From NCBI RefSeq assembly GCF_037325665.1, contig NC_090247.1, positions 23,299,093 through 23,363,092 on the forward strand: a stretch of DNA of 64,000 nucleotides. The letters are read 5' to 3'. The notes beneath the pieces were generated by a model. The model made no database searches. It worked only from the letters and a program-made list of their open reading frames with translations, and was not told where the DNA came from. Below are positions 1 through 11,372 of the stretch, piece after piece. The stretch is from Littorina saxatilis. Lineage: Eukaryota; Mollusca; Gastropoda; Littorinimorpha; Littorinidae. The number at the start of each line of letters is the position of its first letter. Positions within the stretch are counted from its first letter, which is position 1. Made by a program: the position numbers and the translations under genes.

Positions 1-496
1 TTCACTAGACCACTACTTCCAGAGAACGACACCTTCGCCTGTGATTCTACCTGACTAGTACCAGCTTGATTTTCACACAGAAAAGTCACCACTGTATGCC
101 CGAAAAGAATGCCTCGGTGGAGAGCAGCCGCAAACTGCAACAACTCGTCAATGTCCCCAGGCATTTCATAGCACACTTTCCCTCATAAAACTATGAGTCT
201 CTTGTGGAAATGGAAGAGGTGTGTGCAGCACAAGCGTGCAGATTTCAAAGTGTCGGGCACTTTCTGGACACAAATTTCGCCATTTTTCTGCAGCACAAAA
301 GTTGGCGTTTCATCCCTGAAACAAATGTTTTGACCACTGGCAGTGTCTTCCCTTCATAAAAGTCCGGAGAGGGCAGTATTACGCGAGGCTGGTACAGTCG
401 ACGAGCCATCGAAACTCCGAGGCGACATACGAACAGCGGATTATCTCACAAGAAGGAATGCGTTGAAGGTCAGAGTACATGCTTTTATTTTCATGC
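1..496. other. No gene recognised
   Basis: AT-rich sequence with only short ORFs on both strands. I see no domain, RNA gene or clear repeat here. Confidence 0.5.
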
Positions 497-1723
497 ATGT
501 GTTCTGCGCGTTCTTAGAATCCGGTTTCATTCTAGAATGGACCGGGTCCAGGTTGGAATTCTAACCCTGCGCAAGTACAGGGGTGCCATTCTAGAATGAA
601 ACCCTTGTTGCTGGTCCATTCTGAGGAAAGTTGACATGCGTGAAGCATCGCGAGAGTGAATAAAGGGGGCCGTAATATTTGTAGGTAAGACAGAGTTGTC
701 TTCCCTTGAATTATCTCCACCTGCACCTTCCCTTTGATAAAATGGGGCTGATTTGTCTACCCCTGAAAAAATCCTTTGGCGATCTTGCGATGTCATGTCA
801 TGTCAAGAAAGTTGACACTCCTGAGTACGCAATAAACAAAGGCAGACCATAGCAAGGGGGACTACCAGGGCGGTAATGTTTGCAGGGCAGTTGTTTTTGT
901 GATGAGAGCCGGTTGCGGCCGCTTGCAATGTCAGCGCTGTCTCCCTCTCGGAAATGTCCGGTTTTTTGACAATTTTTTTGACAGACAGACAGACAGACAG
1001 ACGGTCAGACCGACTAACCGACAGACAGACCAACAGAAGGACAGAGTGAGTTATAGAGCTGTTGTCACAGGTTTAAAAAAAAAGTTGACATTAACAAAAA
1101 CAGAAATCAACAACAACTTTTGTCTGGTTTTATGATATTATGGGAAAACATTGAAAGCAATTCATAGTAGTAGTACTACCACAACAAATACTCTCAAAGG
1201 GGAATTCCATGCCTAAAAGTTTGACAGTTTTTATTTAATCTATCAGAATCCCTACCTTCCAAACTGTGATATGCCCACGTTTCAAACTCTTCATGTATAT
1301 GAATAAGATTAAAAGTTACAAGCGAGATCTGCAAAACACTGTCAGTCCGGAAATTTCCGTTCGTAGCGATCAGTGCTGAGTGTCTCTCAAAATCGTAATC
1401 ACTTTCAGAACATCACAATCCCAATTCACGATGTCTTTGAGTAAAGTGTAAAAAAACCGAGAAAAAAACCCAACCAAACACACAAAAAACAAAAACAAAC
1501 AGAAAATCCACATTTGTGGCTTTGGCTGTGTGATAGTCTAACTGAAATGACTATTCCAACTTGGACCCAAATTCCAACCTTGCGCACGGCCGATTCTAGA
1601 ATGGACCAGCAACAAGGGTTTCATTCTAGAATGGCACCCCTGTACTTGCGCAGGGTTAGAATTCCAACCTGGACCCGGTCCATTCTAGAATGAAACCGGA
1701 TTCTAAGAACGCGCAGAACACAT
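497..1723. mobile_element. Fold-back element with perfect 126-bp inverted arms
   Basis: Positions 497-622 and 1598-1723 are exact reverse complements over about 126 bases by eye and enclose roughly 975 bases. Each arm is itself a string of palindromes: CATTCTAGAATG twice, GGACCGGGTCC, and a near-palindrome around GAATTC. A partial, diverged copy of arm sequence lies just inside the right arm at 1555-1597. The interior has no transposase-like ORF. It contains two related stretches beginning GAAAGTTGACA (near 627 and 807) and a (GACA)n microsatellite at about 980-1025. I see no clear target-site duplication. The likeliest reading is a non-autonomous fold-back or MITE-like element; arm identity suggests recent insertion or gene conversion. 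Family unknown. Confidence 0.6.
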
Positions 1724-2924
1724 ACACGTAAACATTGTTTTGCTGCGCAGCGAATACGAATTGGTGCAGAACAGTGTGTCTGGGTACGGCTGATATTCGC
1801 TGGAGTACAGATGCGCCACAGGCTAGATCTACAGAGTTACAGAACGGTCTGAGCTGAGCTTTGAGTGAGAGTAAAAAGTAGTCAGGGTTGAGGACACGTA
1901 AGACAATGCGTGTGTCACGTTATCTATTCTATTCAGTCGCAAACTATGCCCTGATATCAATTCATGAAATTGGCAGCGTTTGCTGGAAGCATGGTTTAAT
2001 GCTATTTTTACCAGATCTAAGCTTTTGGTGGATGTGCAACCGGTAAGGTAAACAGACACCTGCATGCTAGAGACAAGAAGATTACGAATTGTGCAGGGAA
2101 TTAATCTTTCTGCATTGACTGAGAGACGCAAAACCAGTCTAATTGCTACAACATGGATACACATCCAGACGACTTCCAGAGGGTGTCTAAATGTTTAGTG
2201 TACTGTATAGATGAGAAGCATACTTTCGAATTGATTTATACTCGCATTCATTTTCTCTCTTGTTTTACTTCCAGACCTTATTCTAGCTTTGCAAAAAACG
2301 AGAAAGTGTCTTTGACAGATACCATCCAAATAATACATTATGAAAACAAGTACAAGTTCATTTCTACTCATGTTAATCGTTTATGCTTTCTGTGCTGAGC
2401 GACATATGGATTGAATTTCTTTCGTAACTCACCTCCCGTCAACCTGCAAAACTATATATCTGTAAAAGTAGTTTCAAATAAAGTTAGTATGCTTCCGAAT
2501 AAAAAATATGAAAGCATTTTCTGAAATGTTCAATTATAGACCAAAACGAAACATTCACGAGTATGTTGTTGACCTGATGGTCTTTATTGTAGACAGCAAG
2601 AGTTGCATGTTCAAGAAGTTTAACTTTAAGCAGTACATTTGAAAGAGCAAGGTAATTTAAGGTGGTATAATTTTAATGGTACGTTCCACTGTAAGGCGAC
2701 ATGGAGGGTATCTTTGACGGACTCATTCAACATTCATACCCATGCACATCACCTCAAACACATAAGCTTAGTTCTTGAGTCAAATTTATTGGCTTCATAA
2801 AATAATATTGTGAATTTTTGTCCGTTTGCAGATTGGCTTATCTATGAATTTTTTTCGAAAATATCTTGCGATCTACGTACGCATAATGTAACACGTGAAG
2901 AAGAACATAAAAAGTTCGTCAAGA
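1724..2924. other. No gene recognised
   Basis: AT-rich. The largest minus-strand ORF (1829-2164, 111 codons) has no recognisable domain, biased composition or splice context and is not called. Confidence 0.5.
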
Positions 2925-3910
2925 GGAATCTAATTTGCATTTGCCTTCCTTATTGTTAATTTTTTCTTCATAAAGACTACTTGAAAGAAACAAAATGTTT
3001 AACCATTTCAAGGCCTCTGAACAGTTTTAAAAAAATGCAGGTCTTTGCTCACTATATCAGGAAAAATCATCTCTCGACTTGAACACATACCAATAATCAA
3101 CAGCCTCACTGCTTCTTGGAGCTGGATTTTGTGTGTGGAATGAATTACACATGTGGCGTTTTATAAATTAATTCATAGAAGATGTACATTCGTGCAGAAA
3201 GGCTTTAATTTAATAATTAGGTCTTCGTGATGTTCTCTTAAAATAACTAACATGTGTGCCCTTTACCGGGCCTCTGAACCAGTTTTGTGAATATGCAGGT
3301 TAAACTCGTGCCTTTTCTGTGTTATCAGTGTATTTCTCATCCAGGCATGGATGCGTCCTCTTAAATGGACAGCCCTTCGACAGCCCTTTCCGTGTAAACG
3401 ATTGGGTTCAAAATCTCAAATCTTACCAGGCTTTAACATGGGATATGGACATCCTTCCGTTTTGAAAAATACCAGAACTGAACACTCTGTATGGGTACTC
3501 TCTTTGCGAATGTAGAATTTTATGAATTAACTTCTTAAACGCCACACGTGTAAAACATTCCCTAAAAAATCCAGCTCCAAAAACCAGTCAGGATGTTGAT
3601 TCCTGGTATATGTTCAAGTCAAGAGATTTTTTTTTCTATGTAAAAGTCTTCGCAGATCTGTGTAGTGAGCAATTTTTGGAAAAGGACGTGCCTTTAAGCC
3701 TGTATAGACGGTTTGATTGTTGAGATACCTGGTGGCAATGGCCGCACGGGTGGCAAGAGGTAGTAATGCACAGATGACAACAAACCGACATGCATTTTAA
3801 AAAAAAGTTAGGAGGCAATTGAGAGGGGGAAACATTTTGTTAATTTCCAGAATCTTTATGAAGAAATAATGAACGAGAAGAAAGTCTGGCCTTTAAGTAA
3901 ATGCAAATTA
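2925..3910. mobile_element. Old imperfect inverted-repeat element
   Basis: About 2930-3215 and 3480-3905 are imperfect reverse complements. Matching blocks include the stretch with GGAGCTGGATTTT near 3117 against its complement near 3575, a TTCTTCATAAAGA block near 2965 against 3860, and TTTGCATTT near the outer edges. By eye identity is roughly three quarters with indels. No coding capacity is seen. Probably a decayed fold-back or MITE-type element; boundaries are approximate. Confidence 0.45.
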
Positions 3911-4943
3911 AACTATGTATACTTTTGACAAACTTTTTCTGTTCTTATTCACATGTTAAAATGTGTGCAGAGATCGTGAGTTACTTCCAAAAAAAACCAT
4001 GTTTCAGGCAACAGGCAAACGGACAATACTGGACACAGGCTATGCTGACCGGCTCATGGACTGACTACCTGATGCTGAAGTACACCAACAGTGGACAATA
4101 TCTGGAACAAAATGTTGCAGCATGTGAACCATGCACCGGACCACGTGACAACCCAGTATCATCTTCAAACCATGCAGGAAGCTGTTCAACCAAAGATACT
4201 TGTTCAACACAGTCACACGATTTGTAAAAGTATAGTTTCAGCCTTCTGTAGCTCAGGGAGTTTGAACCCCACTCTTCATCCGTTTAGGAAAGTATTTCTG
4301 ATTGTTTTGACTGCACAGGTTGGTAATGGTACGATGATGCTTCTGCCGAGAAACCCCACTCGCTCAGGGGTGTCGTTTGGGTCGGCCCTTTGGCCAATCG
4401 CCGATTTTTTTTTTTACTTTGGCCGAAACTTTTATGTCCCTATCGGCCAAATGTCCGAAGAGTATTCGCCTGAATCGGCCAAAGTTTGTCCAGTTTTTTG
4501 TATTGGTCAGGCTTTGATTGCTAAAACTGCTGCCGATGTACTTAGTCAACTGACTGACGTTTATTTCCTTCGCGAATACCAAAAACGAAACATCAATGTT
4601 TTGAACAGAAGCCATTGACGAAAATTATAGATGCAAGAGTGGTTTCCCTTGGACAAGGGAAACCACACTCTCAGCGTTTGCGTTCGCCGGTTCGCGATAG
4701 TTTATCAGTCAGTCAGTGCTTTCGATTTGGATTTGAAATGTCGCAACCAAAAAAGAAAAAAAACTAAATTGGCTAAGGTTTGCTACCATTCGCCAAGGTA
4801 AGTGATTCCTGACAAAATGACAGAAACACCGCGAATGTGGACAGTGTCAGTGTGAGTGGTAGCAGTGTTGTCGAGTCGATCGAAGCAGACGACATAGCAG
4901 ACGATAGTCACCGCGAATCGCAATCTGCTGAGCCAGAGAATAA
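3911..4943. other. No gene supported
   Basis: Contains an open frame at 4091-4618 (175 codons) without any domain I recognise. TCGGCCAAA-type phrases at 4380-4490 recur loosely near 12015, hinting at another diverged repeat. A TTTCAG before 4007 could be a splice acceptor, but there is no supporting exon on either side. Confidence 0.4.
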
Positions 4944-5554
4944 CAAGTCGCGTTAGGCGAAATAACAACATTTAGTCAAGCTGTCGAACGCACTGCATTT
5001 TTTCACCAAGACCGCGTACTCATAGTTTCGTCAGTCCACCGCTAGTGGCAAAGGCAGTGAAATCGACAAGCCAGAATAGTGCGGTAATGGTCGCGCTTTT
5101 CTGTATCTCTTTTCTTTTTAGTGTACTGAGTTTGATTTTAATCCAAACATATCATATCTATATGTTTTTGGAATCAGGGACCGACAATTCATTAATTATT
5201 TTTTAAGCCACCAAGCTGAAATGCAATACCAAAGTCCGGCCTTTGTCGAAGATTGCTTTGCCAAAATTTCAATCAATTTGATTGAAAAATGAGGGTGTGA
5301 CACTGCCGCCTCAACTTTTACAAAAAGCCGGATATGACGTCATCAAAGGTATTTATCGAAAAAATTAAAAACACTGTCCGGGGATATCATTCCCAGGAAC
5401 TCTCATGTCCAATTTCATAAAGATCGGTCCAGTAGTTTAGTCTGAATCGCTCTACACACAGACACACACACACACACACACATACACCACGACCCTCGTC
5501 TCGATTCCCCCTCTATGTTAAAACATTTAGTCAAAACTTGACTAAATGTAAAAA
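4944..5554 (+). mobile_element. ACATTTAGTCAAG-family element, copy 1
   Basis: Starts with CAAGTCGCGTTAGGCGAAAT followed by ACATTTAGTCAAG and ends with the hairpin-like AACATTTAGTCAAAACTTGACTAAATGT region. The body has the family hallmarks: CATATCATATCTATATG, GCCGGATATGACGTCATCAAAG, and a CA microsatellite followed by CCCTCGTCTCGATTCCCCCTC. No ORF. The inverted ACATTTAGTCAAG motif near both ends suggests a non-autonomous DNA element, although a SINE-like origin is not excluded. This copy lacks part of the middle compared with copy 2. Confidence 0.6.
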
Positions 5555-5673
5555 GGAAGAAAGAAAGAAAGAACAAGAAAATAAATTAAAAAAGATCGCA
5601 AAGACGAATGGGGAAAACCACACGAGAAATGCGTAAATGTTTTTTTGGGAAAAAATAACAACTACAGCAAACA

Positions 5674-6088
5674 ACAAGTTGCGTAAGGCGAAATTACTAC
5701 ATTTAGTCAAGCTGTGGAACTCACAGAATGAAACTGAACGCACTGCATTTTTTCACAATGACTGTAGTCGGCCGCTAGTGCAAAAGGCAGTGAAAGTGAC
5801 GAGCCTTTTTAGCGCGGTAGCGGTTGCGCTGTGCTGCATAGCACGCTTTACTGTACCTCTCTTCGTTTTAACTTTCTGAGCGTTTTTTTTTTTTTTTTTT
5901 TTTTTTTTGGGGGGGGGGGGGGGAGCATCCATCTTCATGGGTCTTTTTTTAATTTTTTTCTACTTCTTTCTGGACATGTATTCATATGATGGACAATTTT
6001 TTTTTCTCTTCATTACCGTTACTCTATCGTTACAGCTATTTCATTCACCTTTGCTATGTCTAGTAGTTTGTGCGTTTGTTTGCGTGTA

Positions 6089-6152
<64 letters not shown>

Positions 6153-6719
6153 GTTGTTGTTGTTTCCATAATTCTGTTAAATAAGCGTGTTTTTAATTCA
6201 AACATATCATATTTATATGTTTTTGGAATCAGGAATCGACAAGGAATAAGATGAAATTGTTTTTAAAACGATTTCGGAAATTTAATTTTAATCATAATTT
6301 TTATATTTTTAATTTTCAGAGCTTGTTTTTAATCCGAATATAACATATTTATATGTTTTTGGAATCAGAACATGATGAAGAATAAAGTAAAAGTAATTTT
6401 GGATCGTTTTATAAATAAATAATTTTATTTACAATTTTCAGATTTTTAATGACCAAAGTCATTTAATAATTTTTAAGGCCTCCATGCTGAAATGCAATAC
6501 CGAAGTCCGGCCTTTGTCGAAGATTGCTTGGCAAAAATTTCAATCAATTTGAATGAAAAATGAAGGTGTGACAGTGCCGCCTCAACTTTTACAAAAAGCC
6601 GGATATGACGTCATAAAAGACATTTATCGAAAACATGAAAAAAAATGTCTGAGGATATCATACCCAGGAACTCTTATGTAAAATTTCATAAAGATCGGTC
6701 CAGTAGTTTAGTCTGAATC

Positions 6720-6801
<82 letters not shown>

Positions 6802-6866
6802 ACGACCCTCGTCTCGATTCCCCCTCTATGTTGAAACATTTAGTCAAATCTTGATTAAATGTAAAA
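5674..6866 (+). mobile_element. ACATTTAGTCAAG-family element, copy 2 (longest)
   Basis: The longest copy of the family in the window, running from CAAGTTGCGTAAGGCGAAAT to ACATTTAGTCAAATCTTGAT. It includes two AACATAT..ATATGTTTTTGGAATCAG palindromic blocks. It also carries poly-T/poly-G (5884-5923) and TG runs (6090-6150) between its start and middle, possibly simple-repeat expansion or another small insertion. The CA tract near 6725-6800 sits at the site where every copy has a CA microsatellite, so the microsatellite is part of the family. Confidence 0.6.
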
Positions 6867-6924
6867 AAGTAACCACCAAGAAAAACCCACAAAAAACAGA
6901 CCGTGATTAAAATCGCATTCTATG

Positions 6925-7260
6925 TTTTTACATTTAGTCAAGGTTTTTTTCATTTTTTTGATAAATGTCTTTGATGACGTCACATCCGGCTTTTTGTAAA
7001 AGTTGAGGCGGCGCACTGTCACACCCTCATTTTGATTGACATTTTTGTAAAGCAATCTTCGACGCAGGCCGGACTTCGGTATTGCATTTCAGCTTGGTGG
7101 CTTAAAATCTAATTAATGACTTTGCTCATTAAAAATCTGAAAATTGTAATAAACATTTTTCTTATATAAAACGATCCAAATTTACGTTCATCTTATTCTA
7201 CATCATTTCCTGATTCCAAAAACATATAAATATGTTTTATTTGGATTAAAAACAAGCTCT
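6925..7260 (-). mobile_element. ACATTTAGTCAAG-family element, copy 3 (partial)
   Basis: A minus-strand partial copy, starting at the ACATTTAGTCAAG end and stopping in the middle of the family body at AAAACAAGCTCTGA, where copy 4 begins in the opposite orientation. The stretch with CA repeats and the CTCGTCTCG phrase is missing. Confidence 0.55.
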
Positions 7261-7262
7261 GA

Positions 7263-8054
7263 CAAGTCGCGTAAGGCGAAATTACTACATTTAGTCAAGC
7301 TGTGGAACTCACAGAATGAAACTGAACGTAGTCCGCCGCCAGTGCAAAAGGCAGTGAAAGTGACGAGCCTGTTTGGCGCGGTAGCGGTTGCGCTGTGCTT
7401 CATAGCACGCTTTTCTGTACCTCTCTTCGTTTTAACTTTCTGAGCATGTTTTTAATCCAAACATATCATATCTATATGTTTTTTGGAATCAGGAACCGAC
7501 AAGGAATAAGATGAAATAGTTTTTAAAACGATTTCGGAAATTTAATTTTGATCATAATTTTTATATTTTTAATTTTCAGAGCTTGTTTTTAATTCAAATA
7601 TAACATATTTATATGTTTTTGGAATCAGAAAATGATGACGAATCAGATGAACGTAAATTTTTTAGATTTTTAATGACCAAAGTCATTAATTAATGTTTAA
7701 GCCACCAAACTGAAATGCAATACCGAAGTCCGGCCTTCGTCGAAGATTGCTTGGCCAAAATTTCAATCAATTTGATTGAAAAATGAGGGTGTGACAGTGC
7801 CGCCTCAACTTTTACAAAAAGCCGGATATGACGTCATCAAAGACATGTATCGAAAAAAAGAAAAAAAACGTCCGGGGATATCATTCCCAGGAACTCTCAT
7901 GTCAAATTTCATAAAGATTGGTTCCGTAGTTTAGTCTGAATCGCTCTATACACACAGACAGACACACACACACACACACACATACACCACACCCTCGTCT
8001 CGATTCCCCCCTCTACGTTAAAACATTTAGTCAAAACTTGACTAAATGTAAAAA
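7263..8054 (+). mobile_element. ACATTTAGTCAAG-family element, copy 4
   Basis: Plus-strand copy with both ends, opening CAAGTCGCGTAAGGCGAAAT and closing with the AAAACTTGACTAAATGT end. It is joined directly to partial copies on both sides (copy 3 left, copy 5 right), both on the other strand, so copies 3-5 form a head-to-head and tail-to-tail block. Confidence 0.6.
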
Positions 8055-8393
8055 TTAAAAACATAAAAATTATGATCAAAATTAAATTTCCGAAATCGAT
8101 TTAAAAACAATTTCATCTTATTCCGTGTCGGTTCCTGATTCCAAAAACATATACATGTAAATATGATATGTTTGGATTAAAAACACGCTCAGAAAGTTAA
8201 AACGAAGAGAGGTACAGAAATGCGTGCTATGCAGCACAGCGAAACCACTACCGCGCTAAACAGGCTCGTCAGTTTCACTCCGTTTTGCACAAGCGGCGGA
8301 CTACGGTCATTGTGAGAAAATGCAGTGCGTTCAGTTTCATTCTGTGAGTTCCACAGCTTGACCAAATGTAGTAATTTCGCCGTACGCGACTTG
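8055..8393 (-). mobile_element. ACATTTAGTCAAG-family element, copy 5 (partial)
   Basis: Minus-strand partial copy that begins within the family body right after copy 4 and ends with the head sequence read in reverse (CGCCGTACGCGACTTG). It has the CTTTCTGAGCG and GCAAAACGG head-region phrases but no distal half. Confidence 0.55.
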
Positions 8394-9096
8394 TTTTGCG
8401 GAGGGGACAGTGTCAGCTGATAAGCAATTATTGAGCGACAGTGCCAACGCGGGACTGAAACGAAGGGTAGTGATGCGAAAAGTGCATGACTTGACGCGGA
8501 CTATGAAAGGGAAAAGCCCCATCACAGAGACCTGTCTGTCGCCACTCCAGTGTTAATGGCAACAAGAAAAGCACGTCTCCATATCCCTCTTTTTCACAGG
8601 TGTAGTGTGTGCCCAGTGCACACCCGTTTCAACCCTGTGCACGGATTTTGACGGATTAGCTCGTAGACGCCGCCTGAATTTTGCCAATTAGGCCAGGTAA
8701 TGCTTGAACTGCGGTTCACCTTGACTACTTTCAGGCTTCTTTTTCTACTCTCTGTTCCAATGTAAAGGTTTTTTTTTTAACCTTTGCCGTGCTTCCTGGG
8801 TTCACCTGTACCCAGAGACACACTAAAATCATTGTAACTCTGGAACCATTAAAGGTATCGTTTTGAAATTTTAAGTATCTCTCACACACCTAATTTGCTC
8901 TCTGTCTGCAAATTTTTAGTGTGTACATGACAAAACATTAAAATTAATTGATTATGATAATTTACATAAACACTACCGATGGCGCGGGTTCATACAAACC
9001 CATACTTTTAAAGAGTAGTAGTGATTGTAACTATCCCTCTGCCGACGGCGCGGGTTCTGCTACACCCATAATTACCAAAGCGGCGGAACAGTGTCT
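8394..9096. other. No gene; diverged repeat with short direct repeat
   Basis: No coding signal. Two related phrases, GGCGCGGGTTCATACAAACCC near 8980 and GGCGCGGGTTCTGCTACACCC near 9048, resemble GGGTTCAGACAAACCCGCAT near 11283 and 11347 beyond the satellite. The satellite therefore sits inside or beside one repeat family. Confidence 0.4.
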
Positions 9097-10658
9097 GTCT
9101 GCCTGTTTGTCTCCAAGAGACTGTCTGTCTCTCTGTCTGTCTGTCCGTATCTCTCTGTCTGTATGTCTGTTGTCAGTTGCTCTGTCTGTCTGTCTATCCG
9201 TCTATCCGTCTATCTGACTGTCTGTCTATCTGACTCTCTGTCTCTCTCTGTCTCTCTCTCTGTCTCTCTGTCTCTCTCTCTCTCTCTGTCTCTCTCTCTG
9301 TGTCCCTCTCTCTCTCTGTCTCTCTCTCTTAGTCTCTCTCTCTGTCTCTCTTTCTTAGTCTCTCTCTCTCTCTTTCTTAGTCTCTCTCTCTCTCTCTTTC
9401 TTAGTCTCTCTCTCTCTCTTTCTTAGTCTCTCTCTCTCTCTTTCTTAGTCTCTCTCTCTCTCTTTCTTAGTCTCTCTCTCTCTCTTTCTTAGTCTCTCTC
9501 TCTCTTTCTTAGTCTCTCTCTCTCTCTCTCTTTCTTAGTCTGTCTCTCTCTCTCTCTTTCTTAGTCTCTCTCTCTCTTTCTTAGTCTCTCTCTCTCTCTC
9601 TCTCTCTTTCTTAGTCTCTCTCTCTCTCTTTCTTAGTCTCTCTCTTTCTTAGTCTCTCTCTCTTTCTTAGTCTCTCTCTCTCTCTCTCTTTCTTAGTCTC
9701 TCTCTCTCTCTTTCTTAGTCTCTCTCTCTCTTTCTTAGTCTCTCTCTCTCTCTCTTTCTTAGTCTCTCTCTCTTTCCTAGTCTCTCTCTCTCTCTTTCTT
9801 AGTCTCTCTCTCTCTTTCTTAGTCTCTCTCTCTCTCTCTCTCTTTCTTAGTCTCCCTCTCTCTCTTTCTTAGTCTCTCTCTCTCTCTCTTTCTTAGTCTC
9901 TCTCTCTCTCTTTCTTTGTCTCTTTCTCTCTCTCTTTCTTAGTCTCTCTCTCTCTCTCTCTTTCTTAGTCTCTCTCTCTCTCAGTCTCTCTCTCTCTTTC
10001 TTAGTCTCTCTCTTTCTTAGTCTCTCTCTCTCTCTCTTTCTTAGTATCTCTCTCTCTCTTTCTTAATCTCTCTCTCTCTCTCTTTCTTAGTCTCTCTAGC
10101 TCTTTCTTAGTCTGTCTCTCTCTCTCTTTCTTAGTCTCTCTCTCTCTCTCTTTCTTAGTCTCTCTCTCTCTCTCTTTCTTAGTCTCTCTCTCTCTCTCTT
10201 TCTTAGTCTCCCTCTCTCTCTCTTTCTTAGTCTCTCTCTCTCTCTCTCTTTCTTAGTCTCTCTCTCTCTCTTTCTTAGTCTCTCTCTCTCTTTCTTAGTC
10301 TCTCTCTCTCTTTCTTAGTCTCTCTCTCTCTCTCTTTCTTAGTCTCTCTCTCTCTTTCTTAGTCTCTCTCTCTCTCTTTCTTAGTCTCTCTCTCTCTTTC
10401 TTAGTCTCTCGCTCTCTCTTTCTTAGTCTCTCTCTCTCTCTTTCTTAGACTCCCTCTCTCTCTTTCTTAGTCTCTCTCTCTCTCTCTCTCTCTTTCTTAG
10501 TCTCTCTCTCTCTCTTTCTTAGTCTCTCTCTCTCTCTCTTTCTTAGTCTCTCTCTCTCTCTTTCTTAGTCTCTCTCTCTCTCTTTCTTAGTCTCTCTCTC
10601 TCTCTTTCTTAGTCTCTCTCTCTCTCTCTTTCTTATTCTCTCTCTCTCTCTTTCTTAG

Positions 10659-10690
<32 letters not shown>

Positions 10691-11059
10691 AGTCTCTCTC
10701 TCTCTTCTTTCTTAGTCTCTCTCTCTCTCTCTTTCTTAGTCTCTCTCTCTCTTTCTTAGTCTCTCTCTCTCTCTTTCTTAGTCTCTCTCTCTCTCTTTCT
10801 TAGTCTCTCTCTCTCTCTTTCTTAGTCTCTCTCTCTCTCTTTCTTAGTCTCTCTCTCTCTCTCTTTCTTAGTCTCTCTCTCTCTCTCTTTCTTAGTCTCT
10901 CTCTCTCTTTCTTAGTCTCTCTCTCTCTCTCTCTTTCTTAGTCTCTCTCTCTCTTTCTCTCTCTCTTTCTTAGTCTCTCTCTCTCTTTCTTAGTCTCTCT
11001 CTCTCTCTTTCTTAGTCTCTCTCTCTCTTTATTAGTCTCTCTCGCTCTCTCTCTTTCTT

Positions 11060-11105
<46 letters not shown>

Positions 11106-11150
11106 AGTCTCTCTCAGTCTCTCTCAGTCTCTCTCAGTCTCTCCCCCCCC
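9097..11150. repeat. CT satellite punctuated by TTTCTTAG
   Basis: About 2 kb of (TC)n runs of variable length separated by TTTCTTAG, giving an irregular higher-order unit of roughly 18-35 bases repeated several dozen times. The left 150 bases are older CTGT/CTCTGT repeats; the right end decays into CTCTCTCAG units and a C run. The strong strand asymmetry (pyrimidines on plus) makes triplex or polypyrimidine structure possible. ORFs through it are composition artefacts. Confidence 0.9.
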
Positions 11151-11237
11151 CCCTCTCCCTCCCCTGCAAGAAGTCGGTGAAGGGAGAAACTCGATGCACC
11201 CACTGAAGTAGCGCTGTGGGTTTCCCTGAACCCACCC

Positions 11238-11372
11238 CGTCGTTAGAGAAATAAACGGTAAAAACCCTCTTTCAAATGTATGGGTTCAGACAAACCCGCA
11301 TCGTCGTTAGAGAAATAAACGGTAAAAACCCTCTTTCAAATGTATGGGTTCAGACAAACCCGCATCGTCGGG
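11238..11372. repeat. 64-bp direct duplication
   Basis: A unit starting CGTCGTTAGAGAAATAAACG and ending with GGGTTCAGACAAACCCGCAT occurs twice in tandem with near-perfect identity; period 64. Confidence 0.8.

Noticed and set aside
4091-4618. 175-codon ORF as a gene
   Set aside because: No domain, no splice context, and the phrase TCGGCCAAA recurs elsewhere as a dispersed repeat.
9091-11150. CRISPR-like array (TTTCTTAG repeat with CT spacers)
   Set aside because: Spacers are just CT microsatellite, the repeat is 8 bases, and the genome is animal.
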